Positions 1-9,450 are shown, counted from the stretch's first letter. The stretch: 45,322 nt of DNA from Burkholderiales bacterium (GCA_018781585.1 JADMJT010000022.1:1-45322), one strand, 5' to 3'. Numbers and translations are program-made. The notes: generated by a model from the sequence alone, not told the origin.

Positions 1-203
1 GTCCCCAGTTCTACTTCCGCACCACGGACGTGACCGGATCGGTGGAATTGCCGGCCGGTACCGAGATGGTGATGCCAGGGGATAACGTGAGTATCACGGT
101 TGCGCTGATTCAACCGATCGCCATGGAAGACGGTTTGCGCTTCGCGATTCGCGAAGGTGGCCGGACCGTCGGTGCGGGTGTGGTAGCGAAAATTATTGAA
201 TAG
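1..203 (+). CDS. tuf: Elongation factor Tu, C-terminal end (partial)
   Basis: The frame from base 3 to the TAG at 201-203 encodes the last 66 residues of EF-Tu, the GTPase that delivers aminoacyl-tRNA to the ribosome. Domain 3 is recognisable: residues reading [12 protein letters not shown], then MVMPGDNV and the terminal [16 protein letters not shown] segment that contacts the tRNA acceptor arm. The gene begins outside the window, so its length cannot be judged. It lies directly upstream of rpsJ, as in the proteobacterial str-S10 junction, and a 20-bp palindrome occupies the 44-bp gap between them. Confidence 0.97.
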   Translation, partial: PQFYFRTTDVTGSVELPAGTEMVMPGDNVSITVALIQPIAMEDGLRFAIREGGRTVGAGVVAKIIE

Positions 204-211
204 GGATGTAG

Positions 212-231
212 GGGCGAGGCATGCCTCGCCC
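212..231. repeat. Perfect 20-bp palindrome between tuf and rpsJ
   Basis: The sequence GGGCGAGGCATGCCTCGCCC is its own reverse complement and would form a GC-rich hairpin in RNA. It ends 6 nt before the Shine-Dalgarno sequence of rpsJ (AAGGAAAA, 237-244). It is not followed by a T-run, so it is not a typical terminator. It may be a REP-type dispersed repeat or a structural element of the rpsJ leader; sequence alone does not decide this. Confidence 0.75.
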
Positions 232-247
232 TAACCAAGGAAAACTG

Positions 248-556
248 ATGCAAAGCCAAAAAATCCGTATTCGACTCAAAGCATTTGACTATCGTCTTAT
301 CGATCAGTCAGCGCTGGAGATCGTGGAAACAGCGAAGCGCACCGGTGCGGTTGTCAAAGGCCCCGTGCCCTTGCCCACCCGTATCGAACGCTTTGACATT
401 TTGCGCTCGCCGCATGTGAACAAGGCCTCGCGCGATCAATTCGAGATGCGTACCCATCTGCGTTTGATGGATATCATCGACCCCACCGACAAGACCGTGG
501 ATGCGTTGATGAAGCTCGATTTGCCCGCCGGCGTGGACGTCGAAATCAAGTTGTAA
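248..556 (+). CDS. rpsJ: 30S ribosomal protein S10
   Basis: This 102-aa protein is S10 of the small-subunit head, also known as NusE in transcription antitermination with NusB. The start [19 protein letters not shown] and the [19 protein letters not shown] loop are characteristic. The ATG at 248 is chosen because it is preceded by AAGGAAAA and gives the family length; an in-frame ATG at 221 lies inside the palindrome and would add nine residues not seen in the family. It is the first gene of the S10 cluster and the likely first translated member after tuf. Confidence 0.98.
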   Translation: MQSQKIRIRLKAFDYRLIDQSALEIVETAKRTGAVVKGPVPLPTRIERFDILRSPHVNKASRDQFEMRTHLRLMDIIDPTDKTVDALMKLDLPAGVDVEIKL

Positions 557-564
557 TGTTAGGT

Positions 565-584
565 GCCGGTCAATTGTAACCGGC
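565..584 (+). other. Small stem-loop between rpsJ and rplC
   Basis: GCCGGT (565-570) and ACCGGC (579-584) form a 6-bp perfect stem with an 8-nt loop in the 46-nt rpsJ-rplC gap, just ahead of the rplC ribosome binding site (GAGGAAAA, 591-598). No T-run follows. It may tune rplC translation or RNA stability; this is inference. Confidence 0.35.
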
Positions 585-602
585 CTGAATGAGGAAAATA
601 AA

Positions 603-1241
603 ATGAGCCTTGGACTTGTCGGTCGTAAGATTGGCATGACCCGCTTCTTCACCGAAGACGGCGTAGCCGTGCCGGTGACGGTGGTGGACGTGTCCAACAA
701 CCGCGTGACCCAAATCAAGACCCAGCAGACCGACGGCTATGCCGCGCTGCAGGTTACCTATGGGGTACGACGCGCCACACGTGTCACTAAGCCGCAAACC
801 GGGCACTTCGCTAAAGCGGGAGTGGAAGCTGGAAGTGTCGTGCGCGAATTCAATGTCGCCGACGTGTCGAGCTATAGCTTGGGCAAACACATCGGTGTGG
901 ATATTTTTCAGGTGGGGCAAAAAGTGGATGTGTCCGGCGTGACCCAGGGTAAGGGTTTCTCCGGCGCGATCAAACGCCACCACTTCAGTTCCAACCGCGC
1001 CAGTCACGGTAACTCCCTGTCGCACAATTCTGCCGGTTCGATTGGTATGGCGCAGGATCCGGGGCGGGTGTTTCCCGGCAAGAAAATGGCGGGTCACTTG
1101 GGTGCGGTAACCCGCACCACGCAGCTACTCGAGATCGTGCGCATTGATGCTGAACGTCAACTGCTCCTGATTAAAGGCGCGGTGCCGGGCTCTAAAGGCG
1201 GCAATGTGGTTGTGCGTCCTAGCGTGAAGGCGGGTGCGTAA
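603..1241 (+). CDS. rplC: 50S ribosomal protein L3
   Basis: This 212-aa protein is L3, a primary 23S rRNA binder needed to start large-subunit assembly. The N-terminus [16 protein letters not shown] and the internal loop [13 protein letters not shown], which reaches towards the peptidyl transferase centre, are clear. A glutamine (about residue 151) sits in the AQDPGRVF context, the position methylated by PrmB in E. coli L3. The ATG at 603 follows GAGGAAAA at a good distance. The stop overlaps the rplD start by one base (TAATG), indicating translational coupling. Confidence 0.98.
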   Translation: MSLGLVGRKIGMTRFFTEDGVAVPVTVVDVSNNRVTQIKTQQTDGYAALQVTYGVRRATRVTKPQTGHFAKAGVEAGSVVREFNVADVSSYSLGKHIGVDIFQVGQKVDVSGVTQGKGFSGAIKRHHFSSNRASHGNSLSHNSAGSIGMAQDPGRVFPGKKMAGHLGAVTRTTQLLEIVRIDAERQLLLIKGAVPGSKGGNVVVRPSVKAGA

Positions 1242-1861
1242 TGGAACTAAAACTAATTAACGAGCAAGGCGCGCAAGTGTCGAGTGTGCAAGCTTCCGAC
1301 AGCACGTTTGGTCGTGAGTACAACGAGGCGCTGGTGCACCAAGTCGTGACCTCCTTTTTAGCGAATGCCCGTAGCGGCACGCGCGCCCAGTTGGATCGCG
1401 GCGAAGTATCACACACCACCCACAAACCCTGGCGGCAAAAAGGCACGGGCCGTGCCCGCGCCGGTATGTCCTCCAGCCCGATTTGGCGTGGCGGTGGAAA
1501 AGCATTTCCGAACAGCCCGGACGAAAATTTTAGCCAGAAGGTCAACCGCAAGATGTATCGCGCCAGCATGCAGGCGATTCTGTCTGAGTTGGCACGTCAA
1601 GGCCGTCTGATGGTAATCGAAGATCTGAAAGTAGAAGGTCCGAAGACGAAAGCGCTTGCCCAGAAACTCAAGGGCATGGGCTACGAGCAAGTATTAATCG
1701 TCACCGACAATGTGGACGAGAACCTGTATTTGTCTTCGCGCAATCTCGCCAATGTATTGGTGATGGAAGCGCAACACGCCGATCCGTATAGCTTAGTGCG
1801 CTATCCGCACGTGTTGCTGACCAAGAGTGCGGTGAAGAAATTCGAGGAGCTGCTGGCATGA
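1241..1861 (+). CDS. rplD: 50S ribosomal protein L4
   Basis: This 206-aa protein is L4, whose long internal loop lines the peptide exit tunnel. The loop is visible as [16 protein letters not shown] followed by [13 protein letters not shown]. In E. coli, L4 also represses its own S10 operon at the leader; the equivalent leader here would lie upstream of or around tuf-rpsJ and no E. coli-like S10 leader is evident. It starts within the rplC stop and ends overlapping the rplW start by 4 nt (ATGA), so the three genes are tightly coupled. Confidence 0.98.
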   Translation: MELKLINEQGAQVSSVQASDSTFGREYNEALVHQVVTSFLANARSGTRAQLDRGEVSHTTHKPWRQKGTGRARAGMSSSPIWRGGGKAFPNSPDENFSQKVNRKMYRASMQAILSELARQGRLMVIEDLKVEGPKTKALAQKLKGMGYEQVLIVTDNVDENLYLSSRNLANVLVMEAQHADPYSLVRYPHVLLTKSAVKKFEELLA

Positions 1862-2157
1862 ACGCTGAACGTCTGATGCTAATCATTTTGGCGCCGGTGA
1901 TCTCCGAGAAGAGCACCATGGTGGGCGACCTCAATAACCAAGTGCCGTTCCGTGTATTGGCGGATGCCACCAAACCTGAAATAAAAGCGGCCGCTGAACT
2001 CATGTTCGGCAAAAAAGTGGTCGGCGTACAAGTTACGAACGTGAAGGGCAAAGCCAAGCGCCACGGCCGTTTCATGGGCCGTCGCCGCGATTGGAAAAAA
2101 GCCTATGTGTGCTTCGAGCCAGGTACGGAGATCAACTTCGTCGGCGCGGAAGCGTAA
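1858..2157 (+). CDS. rplW: 50S ribosomal protein L23
   Basis: This 99-aa protein is L23, located at the tunnel exit where trigger factor and SRP dock. The conserved core [10 protein letters not shown] near the N-terminus and the [16 protein letters not shown] / [11 protein letters not shown] segments identify it. The start at 1858 overlaps the rplD stop in an ATGA arrangement; the alternative ATG at 1873 would remove the short beta-type N-terminal extension NAERL. Length is typical of the bacterial family. Confidence 0.97.
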   Translation: MNAERLMLIILAPVISEKSTMVGDLNNQVPFRVLADATKPEIKAAAELMFGKKVVGVQVTNVKGKAKRHGRFMGRRRDWKKAYVCFEPGTEINFVGAEA

Positions 2158-2179
2158 TCGGGGCCTAGGAGAATAAATC

Positions 2180-3007
2180 ATGCCATTGGTCAAAGTTAAA
2201 CCGACTTCCCCCGGCCGTCGTGCCGTCGTGAAGGTCTATCATCCGAATCTGTATAAGGGCCGTCCAATCGACAGCCTCACCGAGTCGCAGTCGAAGAAAG
2301 CGGGCCGCAATCACAACGGTCACATCACGACGCGGCATCAGGGCGGTGGACACAAGCAGCAATATCGCATGGTCGACTTCAAACGCAACAAAGACGGCAT
2401 CGTCGCGAAAGTGGAGCGGATCGAATACGACCCGAACCGCAGCGCGCATATCGCCCTGTTGTGCTATGCAGATGGCGAACGCCGTTACATCATTGCGCCC
2501 AAAGGCGTGGTGGCGGGCAGTGAGCTGGTGAGCGGCGCGGAAGCCCCGATTAAACCGGGCAACACCTTGCCGCTGCGTAATATCCCCGTGGGTAGCACCA
2601 TTCATTGCATCGAAATGTTGCCGGGCAAGGGCGCGCAAATCGCCCGTTCGGCGGGCACCTCGGTGCAATTGCTGGCGCGCGAAGGCAGCTATGCGCAGTT
2701 GCGGTTGCGTTCAGGCGAGATTCGCAAAGTGCACGTGGATTGTAAAGCGACCCTGGGTGAAGTGGGCAATTCAGAACACAACTTGCGTTCCATTGGTAAA
2801 GCCGGTGCGATGCGTTGGCGCGGTGTGCGTCCGACGGTGCGCGGTGTGGTGATGAACCCGGTAGATCACCCGCATGGGGGTGGTGAAGGTAGAACCGCTG
2901 CTGGTCGTCATCCGGTGAGTCCATGGGGTTTGAAAACCAAAGGCTATCGTACCCGTAGTAACAAGCGTACCAGCGGCATGATCGTGCGCCGCCGTTTCCA
3001 GAAATAA
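2180..3007 (+). CDS. rplB: 50S ribosomal protein L2
   Basis: This 275-aa protein is L2, the large-subunit core protein needed for subunit joining and peptidyl transferase activity. The signature [14 protein letters not shown] is intact and contains the conserved histidine at about residue 230. RBS TAGGAGAA lies 10 nt upstream of the ATG. The C-terminal basic tail ends RRRFQK. Position between rplW and rpsS follows the canonical S10 order. Confidence 0.98.
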   Translation: MPLVKVKPTSPGRRAVVKVYHPNLYKGRPIDSLTESQSKKAGRNHNGHITTRHQGGGHKQQYRMVDFKRNKDGIVAKVERIEYDPNRSAHIALLCYADGERRYIIAPKGVVAGSELVSGAEAPIKPGNTLPLRNIPVGSTIHCIEMLPGKGAQIARSAGTSVQLLAREGSYAQLRLRSGEIRKVHVDCKATLGEVGNSEHNLRSIGKAGAMRWRGVRPTVRGVVMNPVDHPHGGGEGRTAAGRHPVSPWGLKTKGYRTRSNKRTSGMIVRRRFQK

Positions 3008-3020
3008 TTGAGGTTCTAAT

Positions 3021-3299
3021 ATGGCTCGTTCCGTTAAAAAAGGCCCGTTCATTGATGGCCACCTGGCGAAGAAGGTGGAATCCGCTGTCGCGACCCGCGA
3101 CAAGCGTCCGATCAAAACCTGGTCACGCCGTTCCACGATTCTGCCGGACTTTATCGGCTTGACGATTGCCGTGCATAACGGCAAACAACATATTCCGGTG
3201 TTCGTCACCGAAAACATGGTCGGTCACAAACTCGGCGAGTTCGCCTTGACGCGCACCTTTAAAGGGCACTCAGCGGACAAGAAAGCCGTGAGGAAATAG
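3021..3299 (+). CDS. rpsS: 30S ribosomal protein S19
   Basis: This 92-aa protein is S19, which works with S13 in the small-subunit head near the A site. The start [15 protein letters not shown], the central [17 protein letters not shown] and the C-terminal [14 protein letters not shown] are family hallmarks. RBS GAGGTT precedes the ATG. Only nine bases separate its stop from the chosen rplV start, consistent with cotranslation. Confidence 0.98.
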   Translation: MARSVKKGPFIDGHLAKKVESAVATRDKRPIKTWSRRSTILPDFIGLTIAVHNGKQHIPVFVTENMVGHKLGEFALTRTFKGHSADKKAVRK

Positions 3300-3308
3300 G
3301 AGATGGTT

Positions 3309-3638
3309 ATGAGAGTTTCCGCTGTATTGCGTGGCGTGCGGCTATCCGCCCAAAAGGGCCGACTGGTAGCCGACCAAGTGCGCGGCAAAAAAGTCGAGCA
3401 AGCTTTGAATATTCTTGCCTTCAGCCCGAAAAAAGGCGCTGGCATTATCAAGGGCGTGCTGGAATCGGCGATCGCCAATGCCGAGCACAACGAAGGTGCA
3501 GACATCGACGAATTGAAAGTCGCCACCATTTACGTGGATCAAGGAACGGTGATGAAACGCTTCCGCGCGGCTGCCAAAGGCCGTGGGGTGCATATTCACA
3601 AACCCACCTGCCACATCACCATCGTCGTCGGCGACTAG
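3309..3638 (+). CDS. rplV: 50S ribosomal protein L22
   Basis: This 109-aa protein is L22, whose beta-hairpin forms the narrow part of the exit tunnel. [15 protein letters not shown] at the start and [18 protein letters not shown] at the C-terminus are diagnostic. Two in-frame ATGs exist, at 3303 and 3309. The second is preferred because AGGAG at 3298-3302 is 6 nt ahead of it but abuts the first, and the resulting length matches the family. The difference is two residues. Confidence 0.96.
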   Translation: MRVSAVLRGVRLSAQKGRLVADQVRGKKVEQALNILAFSPKKGAGIIKGVLESAIANAEHNEGADIDELKVATIYVDQGTVMKRFRAAAKGRGVHIHKPTCHITIVVGD

Positions 3639-3652
3639 GTAAAAGGAATAGC

Positions 3653-4357
3653 ATGGGACAAAAGATCAATCCAACCGGCTTTAGACTCAGCGTACTCAAA
3701 AACTGGTCCTCGAAGTGGTACGCCAATAGCCGTAAATTCCCAGTGATGTTGAATGAAGACATCAAGGTGCGCGAATTTCTGAAGAAAAAATTGGCGCATG
3801 CCATGGTGTCGCGCATCGTCATCGAGCGTCCGGCGAAGAATGCCAAGATCACGGTGTACAGCGCACGGCCCGGTATTGTGATCGGCAAAAAAGGTGAAGA
3901 CATTGAATCCTTGCGCGCCACCCTGCAAAAAATGATGGGTGTGCCGGTGCATGTCAATATCGAAGAAGTGCGCAAGCCTGAAATCGACGCCAAGCTGATC
4001 GCAGACAATATCGCACAGCAATTGGAAAAGCGCGTGATGTTCCGCCGCGCCATGAAACGCGCCATGCAAAACGCCATGCGCCTCGGCGCACAAGGTATCA
4101 AAATCATGAGTGCGGGACGGCTGAACGGCGCGGAAATCGCCCGTACCGAGTGGTATCGCGAAGGCCGCGTGCCGCTGCATACCCTGCGCGCAGACATCGA
4201 TTACGGCACCAGCGAAGCGAAAACGACTTATGGCATCATCGGAATTAAAGTGTGGGTCTTTAAAGGCGTGAGCATCGGCAAATTGGAAGTCGCTGCTCCA
4301 GTCGAGCCCGAGAAAAAACCACGCAAGGCAGGAGTGAGAAATGCTGCAGCCAGCTAG
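3653..4357 (+). CDS. rpsC: 30S ribosomal protein S3
   Basis: This 234-aa protein is S3, at the mRNA entry channel. Its KH domain shows the GXXG-type motif in [14 protein letters not shown] (around residues 76-90), and the C-terminal domain contains [20 protein letters not shown]. It starts [12 protein letters not shown] after AAAAGGAA. Its end overlaps the start of rplP by 17 nt, so ribosomes finishing S3 can re-initiate on L16. Length is typical for betaproteobacteria. Confidence 0.98.
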   Translation: MGQKINPTGFRLSVLKNWSSKWYANSRKFPVMLNEDIKVREFLKKKLAHAMVSRIVIERPAKNAKITVYSARPGIVIGKKGEDIESLRATLQKMMGVPVHVNIEEVRKPEIDAKLIADNIAQQLEKRVMFRRAMKRAMQNAMRLGAQGIKIMSAGRLNGAEIARTEWYREGRVPLHTLRADIDYGTSEAKTTYGIIGIKVWVFKGVSIGKLEVAAPVEPEKKPRKAGVRNAAAS

Positions 4358-4754
4358 AACTAAATACCGCAAACAGCAAAAAGGCCGTAACACCGGCGTC
4401 GCCACGCGCGGCAACAAAGTCAGCTTCGGCGACTTTGGCCTGAAAGCCATTGGACGTGGCCGTCTGACGGCGCGTCAGATCGAAGCCGCGCGTCGCGCCA
4501 TGACCCGCCACATTAAGCGCGGCGGACGGATTTGGATTCGGATTTTCCCGGACAAACCAATCTCGACTAAACCTGCCGAAGTGCGGATGGGTAATGGTAA
4601 GGGCAATCCTGAGTATTGGGTCGCCGAGATTCAGCCAGGCAAGATGTTGTATGAAATGGATGGCGTGGACGAAGTATTGGCGCGCGAGGCGTTCCGCCTG
4701 GCTGCAGCCAAACTGCCGATCTCGACGGCCTTTGTCACGCGTCAAATCGGTTAA
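4341..4754 (+). CDS. rplP: 50S ribosomal protein L16
   Basis: This 137-aa protein is L16, which positions tRNA between A and P sites. [17 protein letters not shown] at the start and [18 protein letters not shown] in the middle are hallmarks; the arginine in EVRMG corresponds to the residue hydroxylated by YcfD/RoxA in E. coli. The start lies inside the rpsC end (17-nt overlap), with GCAGGAG of the rpsC coding sequence serving as RBS. Confidence 0.98.
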   Translation: MLQPARTKYRKQQKGRNTGVATRGNKVSFGDFGLKAIGRGRLTARQIEAARRAMTRHIKRGGRIWIRIFPDKPISTKPAEVRMGNGKGNPEYWVAEIQPGKMLYEMDGVDEVLAREAFRLAAAKLPISTAFVTRQIG

Positions 4755-4768
4755 GGCAGGGGATTAAC

Positions 4769-4963
4769 ATGAAAGCCAACGAATTACGCAGTAAATCCGT
4801 GGATGAGATGAAGCAAGAGTTGAATGCATTGCTCAAGGCCCAGTTCGGCCTGCGCATGCAGCTTGCCACGCAACAGTCCACCAAGACCGACCAGAAAAAG
4901 AAAGTGCGTCGCGACATCGCGCGTGTGCGCACTCTGCTGACTGAAAAAGAGAGTAAAGCATGA
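4769..4963 (+). CDS. rpmC: 50S ribosomal protein L29
   Basis: This 64-aa helical protein is L29, next to L23 at the tunnel exit. It begins [19 protein letters not shown] and contains the typical second helix [26 protein letters not shown] is seen upstream. The stop overlaps the rpsQ start by 4 nt (ATGA). Size is normal for the family. Confidence 0.97.
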   Translation: MKANELRSKSVDEMKQELNALLKAQFGLRMQLATQQSTKTDQKKKVRRDIARVRTLLTEKESKA

Positions 4964-5229
4964 CTGACGCAGCCGCTAAAGTGAAACGCACCCTAACCGG
5001 GCGTGTGGTAAGCGACAAAATGGACAAAACCGTCACCGTGCTGGTCGAGCGCAAAGTCACGCACGCCTTGTACGGCAAGGTTCTGCGCCGCTCGCAGAAA
5101 TATCATGCGCACGATGAAAATAACGAATTTCATCCGGGCGACCTGGTGGAAATCGAAGAAACCCGTCCGCTGGCTAAAACCAAGGCTTGGCGCGTTGCGC
5201 GCTTGGTGGAAAAAAGCCGCGCCCTCTAG
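4960..5229 (+). CDS. rpsQ: 30S ribosomal protein S17
   Basis: This 89-aa OB-fold protein is S17, a primary 16S rRNA binder. [20 protein letters not shown] and the C-terminal [20 protein letters not shown] are family signatures. It is translationally coupled to rpmC by an ATGA overlap. It is the last gene of the S10 group; a 181-nt gap with a promoter-like sequence and a hairpin separates it from rplN. Confidence 0.97.
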   Translation: MTDAAAKVKRTLTGRVVSDKMDKTVTVLVERKVTHALYGKVLRRSQKYHAHDENNEFHPGDLVEIEETRPLAKTKAWRVARLVEKSRAL

Positions 5230-5258
5230 GGATTTATCTGGGTTTTGTGCTTTAAACC

Positions 5259-5287
5259 TTGCGTAAGCACTAAACCTACCGTACAAT
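5259..5287 (+). promoter_or_regulatory. Candidate sigma-70 promoter for the spc cluster
   Basis: TTGCGT (5259-5264) and TACAAT (5282-5287) are separated by exactly 17 bp. The -10 box is a 5/6 match and the -35 box a 3/6 match. The predicted start near 5294 would give a leader of about 115 nt before rplN. The position matches that of the known spc promoter of E. coli, between rpsQ and rplN. Confidence 0.55.
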
Positions 5288-5300
5288 CTCGCGTTTCCCC

Positions 5301-5332
5301 TGGCGCGCTGGCTGCAAGGGCGTAGCGCGCCA
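5301..5332 (+). other. 9-bp stem-loop in the rplN leader
   Basis: TGGCGCGCT (5301-5309) pairs perfectly with AGCGCGCCA (5324-5332) around a 14-nt loop. It would lie at the very 5' end of a transcript from the promoter just upstream. There is no T-run, so a terminator is unlikely. It may stabilise the leader or bind a ribosomal protein. Confidence 0.5.
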
Positions 5333-5410
5333 AACCAAAACTGACCGTTACGTTCGCAGCCTTTCATTTCGCAAGGCGCGGCATTAAACGGATTAAGTTG
5401 GAGAGTAAAC

Positions 5411-5779
5411 ATGATTCAAATGCAATCCATGCTGGAAGTCGCTGATAACACCGGTGCCCGCACCGTGATGTGTATCAAAGTGCTGGGCGGATCCAGACGC
5501 CGCTACGCCGGCATCGGCGATGTCATCAAAGTCAGTATCAAAGACGCCGCACCTCGCGGTCGTGTCAAAAAGGGTGAAGTCTATAACGCCGTGGTGGTAC
5601 GCACCGCCAAAGGCGTGCGCCGCCCCGATGGCTCTCTTGTTAAATTCGATAGTAATGCTGCCGTGCTCCTGAATGCTAAGTTGGAGCCGATCGGTACGCG
5701 TATCTTTGGCCCAGTTACCCGCGAGTTGCGCAATGAGCGCTTCATGAAGATTGTTTCGCTCGCGCCGGAAGTACTGTAA
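5411..5779 (+). CDS. rplN: 50S ribosomal protein L14
   Basis: This 122-aa protein is L14, which forms intersubunit bridges with 16S rRNA and is the docking site of silencing factor RsfS. The start [17 protein letters not shown] and the core [15 protein letters not shown] are diagnostic, as is the end [18 protein letters not shown] precedes the ATG. It is the first gene after the internal promoter region and begins the spc group. Confidence 0.98.
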   Translation: MIQMQSMLEVADNTGARTVMCIKVLGGSRRRYAGIGDVIKVSIKDAAPRGRVKKGEVYNAVVVRTAKGVRRPDGSLVKFDSNAAVLLNAKLEPIGTRIFGPVTRELRNERFMKIVSLAPEVL

Positions 5780-5788
5780 GGAGCAACC

Positions 5789-6106
5789 ATGCGCAAGATC
5801 AAAAAAGGGGACGACATTGTTGTCCTGACCGGAAAAGATAAAGGCCGTCGCGGCACTGTGTTGCGCGTGGTAGATGACGCAAAAGTGCTGGTTGAGGGGA
5901 TTAATAAGGTGAAGAAGCACGCTAAGCCCAACCCGATGCAGGGTGCGCCAGGCGGCATCATCGATAAAGAGATGCCGATTCAGGTATCCAATATCGCGCT
6001 GTTTAATGCGGCAACGCAAAAAGCAGACCGCGTAGGCATCAAGGTGCTGGCGGATGGTCGTAAAGTGCGTTTTTTCAAGTCTAACGGCGAAGTAGTGGAC
6101 GCGTAA
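5789..6106 (+). CDS. rplX: 50S ribosomal protein L24
   Basis: This 105-aa protein is L24, an assembly initiator of the large subunit. A KOW motif is clear at the N-terminus ([20 protein letters not shown]), followed by the central [15 protein letters not shown] loop and the [13 protein letters not shown] strand. RBS AAGGAG precedes the ATG by 5 nt. It follows rplN with a 9-nt gap. Confidence 0.98.
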   Translation: MRKIKKGDDIVVLTGKDKGRRGTVLRVVDDAKVLVEGINKVKKHAKPNPMQGAPGGIIDKEMPIQVSNIALFNAATQKADRVGIKVLADGRKVRFFKSNGEVVDA

Positions 6107-6115
6107 GGAATCACC

Positions 6116-6655
6116 ATGGCTCGTTTACAAGATTTTTATAAAGAGAAAGTCGTGCCTCAGCTCATGCAGGAGTTTGGGTACAAGTCCATCATGGAAGTGC
6201 CGCGCATCGATAAAATTGTTATCAATATGGGCGTGGGCGAAGCGGTGGGCGACAAAAAAGTGATGGAACATGCGGTTGGTGATATGCAGAAGATCGCTGG
6301 CCAAAAGGTGGTTGTCACCAAGGCGCGCAAAGCGATCGCGGTCTATAAGATTCGTGAAGACTATCCAGTGGGTTGTATGGTGACCTTGCGTAAGCAGCGC
6401 ATGTACGACTTCCTCGACCGTTTGGTGACGATTGCCATTCCGCGGATTCGCGATTTTCGCGGCATCTCCGGGCGGGCGTTCGATGGTCGTGGCAATTACA
6501 ACATGGGGGTAAAAGAGCAAATCATTTTCCCCGAGATTGAGTACGACAAAATCGATGCGTTGCGTGGGATGAATATCACGATCACCACGACCGCAAAAAC
6601 CGACAAAGAAGGCCGCGCATTACTTGCAGCCTTTAGTTTTCCATTCAAAAACTGA
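6116..6655 (+). CDS. rplE: 50S ribosomal protein L5
   Basis: This 179-aa protein is L5 of the central protuberance, which binds 5S rRNA and contacts the P-site t[19 protein letters not shown], the [19 protein letters not shown] segment and the end AFSFPFKN are diagnostic. In E. coli, S8 represses the spc operon by binding near the rplE start; I could not confirm an S8-like helix here by eye. RBS AAGGAA is present. Confidence 0.98.
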   Translation: MARLQDFYKEKVVPQLMQEFGYKSIMEVPRIDKIVINMGVGEAVGDKKVMEHAVGDMQKIAGQKVVVTKARKAIAVYKIREDYPVGCMVTLRKQRMYDFLDRLVTIAIPRIRDFRGISGRAFDGRGNYNMGVKEQIIFPEIEYDKIDALRGMNITITTTAKTDKEGRALLAAFSFPFKN

Positions 6656-6662
6656 GGTTGCT

Positions 6663-6968
6663 ATGGCTAAGTTAGCACTCATTAATCGCGAACAAAAACG
6701 CCGTAAAACGGTCAAAAAATTCGCCGTCAAACGCGCAGCACTCATGGCCGCTATCAACAACAGCAAGGCTTCCGACGAGGAGCGTTATGAAGCGCGCCAG
6801 AAGTTGCAAGCTTTGCCGCGTGATGCCAGTCCGACGCGTTTGCGCAATCGTTGCGAATTAACCGGTCGTCCGCGCGGCTATTTCCGTAAGTTTGGTCTGG
6901 CGCGTAGCAAAGTACGCGAATACGCGATGCGTGGAGAAATTCCAGGCATCACGAAAGCTAGCTGGTAA
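6663..6968 (+). CDS. rpsN: 30S ribosomal protein S14 (zinc-free type)
   Basis: This 101-aa protein is the long, zinc-free form of S14, in the small-subunit head. [14 protein letters not shown] starts it, and [20 protein letters not shown] is the family core; the CXXC pairs of the zinc form are absent. An in-frame ATG 39 bases upstream lies within rplE. The start at 6663 is chosen because it follows GAGGTT and yields the usual length. Confidence 0.97.
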   Translation: MAKLALINREQKRRKTVKKFAVKRAALMAAINNSKASDEERYEARQKLQALPRDASPTRLRNRCELTGRPRGYFRKFGLARSKVREYAMRGEIPGITKASW

Positions 6969-6979
6969 GGGGTAGAACA

Positions 6980-7375
6980 ATGAGTATGAGTGATCCCATT
7001 TCCGATATGTTGACCCGTATCCGCAACGCGCAAGCGGCGGACAAAGTCAGCGTATCCATGCCTTCTTCCAAGCTTAAGGTGGCGATTGCCGCCGTGCTGA
7101 AGGATGAGGGTTACATCGATAATTTCGCGGTGCGCGAAAACGGCGCCAAACCGGCATTGGATGTTAGCCTTAAATACTACGCCGGTCGCCCGGTGATCGA
7201 ACGTATTGAGCGTGTGTCCCGCCCTGGTTTGCGTGTCTACAAAGGCTCCAGCGATATTCCCAAGGTCCTGAATGGCTTGGGTGTTGCCATCGTTTCCACT
7301 TCCAAAGGCGTGATGACCGATAAAAAGGCGCGTGCGGCTGGCGTGGGCGGTGAAGTTTTGTGCATCGTGGCATAA
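6980..7375 (+). CDS. rpsH: 30S ribosomal protein S8
   Basis: This 131-aa protein is S8, a key 16S rRNA binder of the platform and, in E. coli, the translational repressor of the spc operon. [15 protein letters not shown] and the C-terminal [19 protein letters not shown] are diagnostic. The ATG at 6980 has AGGGG 7 nt upstream; an in-frame ATG at 6986 would drop two residues. Confidence 0.98.
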   Translation: MSMSDPISDMLTRIRNAQAADKVSVSMPSSKLKVAIAAVLKDEGYIDNFAVRENGAKPALDVSLKYYAGRPVIERIERVSRPGLRVYKGSSDIPKVLNGLGVAIVSTSKGVMTDKKARAAGVGGEVLCIVA

Positions 7376-7387
7376 GGAATAAACGAC

Positions 7388-7921
7388 ATGTCACGCGTAG
7401 CTAAAAATCCAGTCGCCATCCCCGCAGGGGTGGAAGTCAGCCTGGCGGCTGATGAAATTATCGTCAAGGGTCCCTTGGGTTCCTTGAAGCAGAAACAAAA
7501 CAGCAATGTCAAAATTATCAAAGATGGCAATGAGCTGAAATTCGAAAAAGTGGGTGGTAGTCTTGCTGCCCAAGCCATGTCCGGCACCATGCGCGCTTTG
7601 CTCGCCAATATGGTGCATGGGGTTAGCAAAGGCTTCGAGAAAAAACTTACCCTGGTGGGCGTGGGTTACCGCGCGGCGGCCAAGGGCGATGTGTTAAATC
7701 TCGCGCTCGGATTTTCTCATCCGGTTGATCACACGATGCCTGCTGGCGTCAAAGTGGAAACGCCGAGCCAGACGGAGATCATTGTTAAAGGGGCCGACAA
7801 GCAACAAGTGGGTCAGGTCGCCGCCGAGATTCGCGCCTATCGTTCACCTGAGCCTTATAAGGGCAAGGGCGTGCGGTACGCCAATGAGGTGGTGGTCATC
7901 AAAGAAACCAAGAAGAAGTAA
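7388..7921 (+). CDS. rplF: 50S ribosomal protein L6
   Basis: This 177-aa protein is L6, a two-domain protein near the GTPase-associated centre. It begins [18 protein letters not shown] and ends with the conserved [16 protein letters not shown] segment. RBS AAGGAA is present. It sits in canonical order between rpsH and rplR. Confidence 0.98.
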   Translation: MSRVAKNPVAIPAGVEVSLAADEIIVKGPLGSLKQKQNSNVKIIKDGNELKFEKVGGSLAAQAMSGTMRALLANMVHGVSKGFEKKLTLVGVGYRAAAKGDVLNLALGFSHPVDHTMPAGVKVETPSQTEIIVKGADKQQVGQVAAEIRAYRSPEPYKGKGVRYANEVVVIKETKKK

Positions 7922-7948
7922 TTCTTAAGAAGTGATTAGGGGCAAGTC

Positions 7949-8302
7949 ATGAATCAGAAACAGGGTCGTCAGCGCCGCGCACGTAAAACCCGTGCCAAGA
8001 TCGCTGAGCTGAAAGCAGTGCGCTTGTTGGTGCATCGTACCAATCTGCACATTTACGCCCAGATTATTGATGCGAGCGGCAGCAAGGTGCTCGCATCCGC
8101 ATCTACGCTTGATAAAGCGCTGCGCAAAGATTTGAGTAACGGTGGCACCACGGCAGCTGCCGCCGCAATCGGCAAGCAGATTGCTGAAAAGGCGAAAGCT
8201 GCGGGTATCGACACCGTGGCGTTCGACCGTTCCGGTTTTAAATATCATGGGCGCGTCAAAGCGCTGGCGGAGGCCGCGCGTGAAGGCGGTCTCAAGTTTT
8301 AA
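7949..8302 (+). CDS. rplR: 50S ribosomal protein L18
   Basis: This 117-aa protein is L18, which binds 5S rRNA with L5 in the central protuberance. [20 protein letters not shown] at the N-terminus and [20 protein letters not shown] at the C-terminus are family signatures. RBS AGGGG lies upstream of the ATG. The 27-nt gap to rplF is the longest within this part of the cluster. Confidence 0.98.
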   Translation: MNQKQGRQRRARKTRAKIAELKAVRLLVHRTNLHIYAQIIDASGSKVLASASTLDKALRKDLSNGGTTAAAAAIGKQIAEKAKAAGIDTVAFDRSGFKYHGRVKALAEAAREGGLKF

Positions 8303-8314
8303 TAGAGGTTGAAA

Positions 8315-8824
8315 ATGGCTAAACCCCAAGCAACAGAAGAGCGCGGCGACGGTCTACGCGAAAAAATGATTTCCGTGAACCGCGTCACCAAAGTGGTGAA
8401 GGGCGGTCGCATCATGGGCTTCGCGGCACTTACCGTAGTCGGCGATGGCGATGGTGGAATCGGCATGGGTAAAGGCAAGTCCAAGGAAGTGCCGGTTGCC
8501 GTGCAAAAGGCAATGGAAGAAGCGCGCCGCAACTTGGTTAAGATTTCGCTTAAGAACGGCACGCTGCAGCATGCGGTGATCGGGCAACATGGCGCTTCTA
8601 CAGTGATCATGCAGCCGGCCTCTGAGGGTACCGGCATTATTGCCGGTGGTGCGATGCGCGCAGTATTTGATGTGATGGGTGTGCACAACGTGCTCGCCAA
8701 AATCATTGGTTCGACCAACCCCTATAACGTGGTGCGCGCAACGATCAATGGGTTGAAACAGATGTCCACCCCTTCCGAGATTGCTGCGAAACGCGGTAAG
8801 TCGGTCGAAGAGATTATGGAGTAA
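8315..8824 (+). CDS. rpsE: 30S ribosomal protein S5
   Basis: This 169-aa protein is S5, involved in decoding fidelity and mRNA unwinding with S3 and S4. The S5 signature [18 protein letters not shown] and the [20 protein letters not shown] segment are clear. An in-frame TTG at 8309 overlaps the likely RBS, so the ATG at 8315, 6 nt after AGAGG, is taken as start. Three bases separate it from rpmD. Confidence 0.97.
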   Translation: MAKPQATEERGDGLREKMISVNRVTKVVKGGRIMGFAALTVVGDGDGGIGMGKGKSKEVPVAVQKAMEEARRNLVKISLKNGTLQHAVIGQHGASTVIMQPASEGTGIIAGGAMRAVFDVMGVHNVLAKIIGSTNPYNVVRATINGLKQMSTPSEIAAKRGKSVEEIME

Positions 8825-8827
8825 GTC

Positions 8828-9013
8828 ATGGCAGCTGATAAAAAAGTCAAAGTGACCCTAGTCAAAAGCACCATCGGCACCATCCAATCGCATCGCGCCT
8901 GTGTGCGCGGCCTGGGCTTGCGCCGTTTGCATCACACCGTCGAACTGGTGGACACCCCTTCGGTGCGCGGCATGATCAACAAAGTGTCGTATCTCGTGAA
9001 ATGCGAGGGATAA
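8828..9013 (+). CDS. rpmD: 50S ribosomal protein L30
   Basis: This 61-aa protein is L30. The core [20 protein letters not shown] followed by [21 protein letters not shown] is the family signature. Its start follows the rpsE stop by 3 nt, with GGAGTAAG providing the RBS. The end lies two bases before the chosen rplO start, whose RBS is embedded in the rpmD C-terminus. Confidence 0.97.
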   Translation: MAADKKVKVTLVKSTIGTIQSHRACVRGLGLRRLHHTVELVDTPSVRGMINKVSYLVKCEG

Positions 9014-9015
9014 AA

Positions 9016-9450
9016 ATGGAACTCAATACCATCCAGCCGGCTCCCGGCGCCAAAAAACCCAAACGTCGTGTAGGCCGCGGCATAGGCAGCGGTCTAGGTA
9101 AGACAGCCGGGCGCGGGCATAAAGGACAGAAATCGCGTTCTGGCGGCTTCCATAAAGTGGGCTTCGAGGGCGGGCAGATGCCCTTGCAACGCCGCTTGCC
9201 TAAGCGTGGTTTCGTGTCGCTTACCAGGAACGATACTGCCGAGGTGATGCTGTATGCGCTGGAAAAACTAAGCGCCGACAAGATCGATTTGCTCACCCTC
9301 AAGCAAGCAGGTTTGGTGCCGTCGCGCGCCTTGCATGCGAAAATTGTACTGTCTGGCGCCATTTCTAAAGCCATTACGGTGCAGGGCTTGGGCGTGACCA
9401 AAGGTGCGCGCGCCGCGATCGAAGCAGCCGGCGGCAAGATCGCCGAATAA
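9016..9450 (+). CDS. rplO: 50S ribosomal protein L15
   Basis: This 144-aa protein is L15, a late assembly protein of the large subunit. [14 protein letters not shown] and the glycine- and basic-rich stretch [20 protein letters not shown] are diagnostic. An in-frame ATG at 9001 would add five residues and overlap rpmD; the ATG at 9016 is preferred because GCGAGGGA precedes it and the protein then starts as in relatives. Confidence 0.97.
   Translation: MELNTIQPAPGAKKPKRRVGRGIGSGLGKTAGRGHKGQKSRSGGFHKVGFEGGQMPLQRRLPKRGFVSLTRNDTAEVMLYALEKLSADKIDLLTLKQAGLVPSRALHAKIVLSGAISKAITVQGLGVTKGARAAIEAAGGKIAE

Noticed and set aside
221-247. Upstream ATG of rpsJ giving a 111-aa protein
   Set aside because: It lies within the palindrome, has no RBS and adds residues absent from S10; the ATG at 248 fits better.
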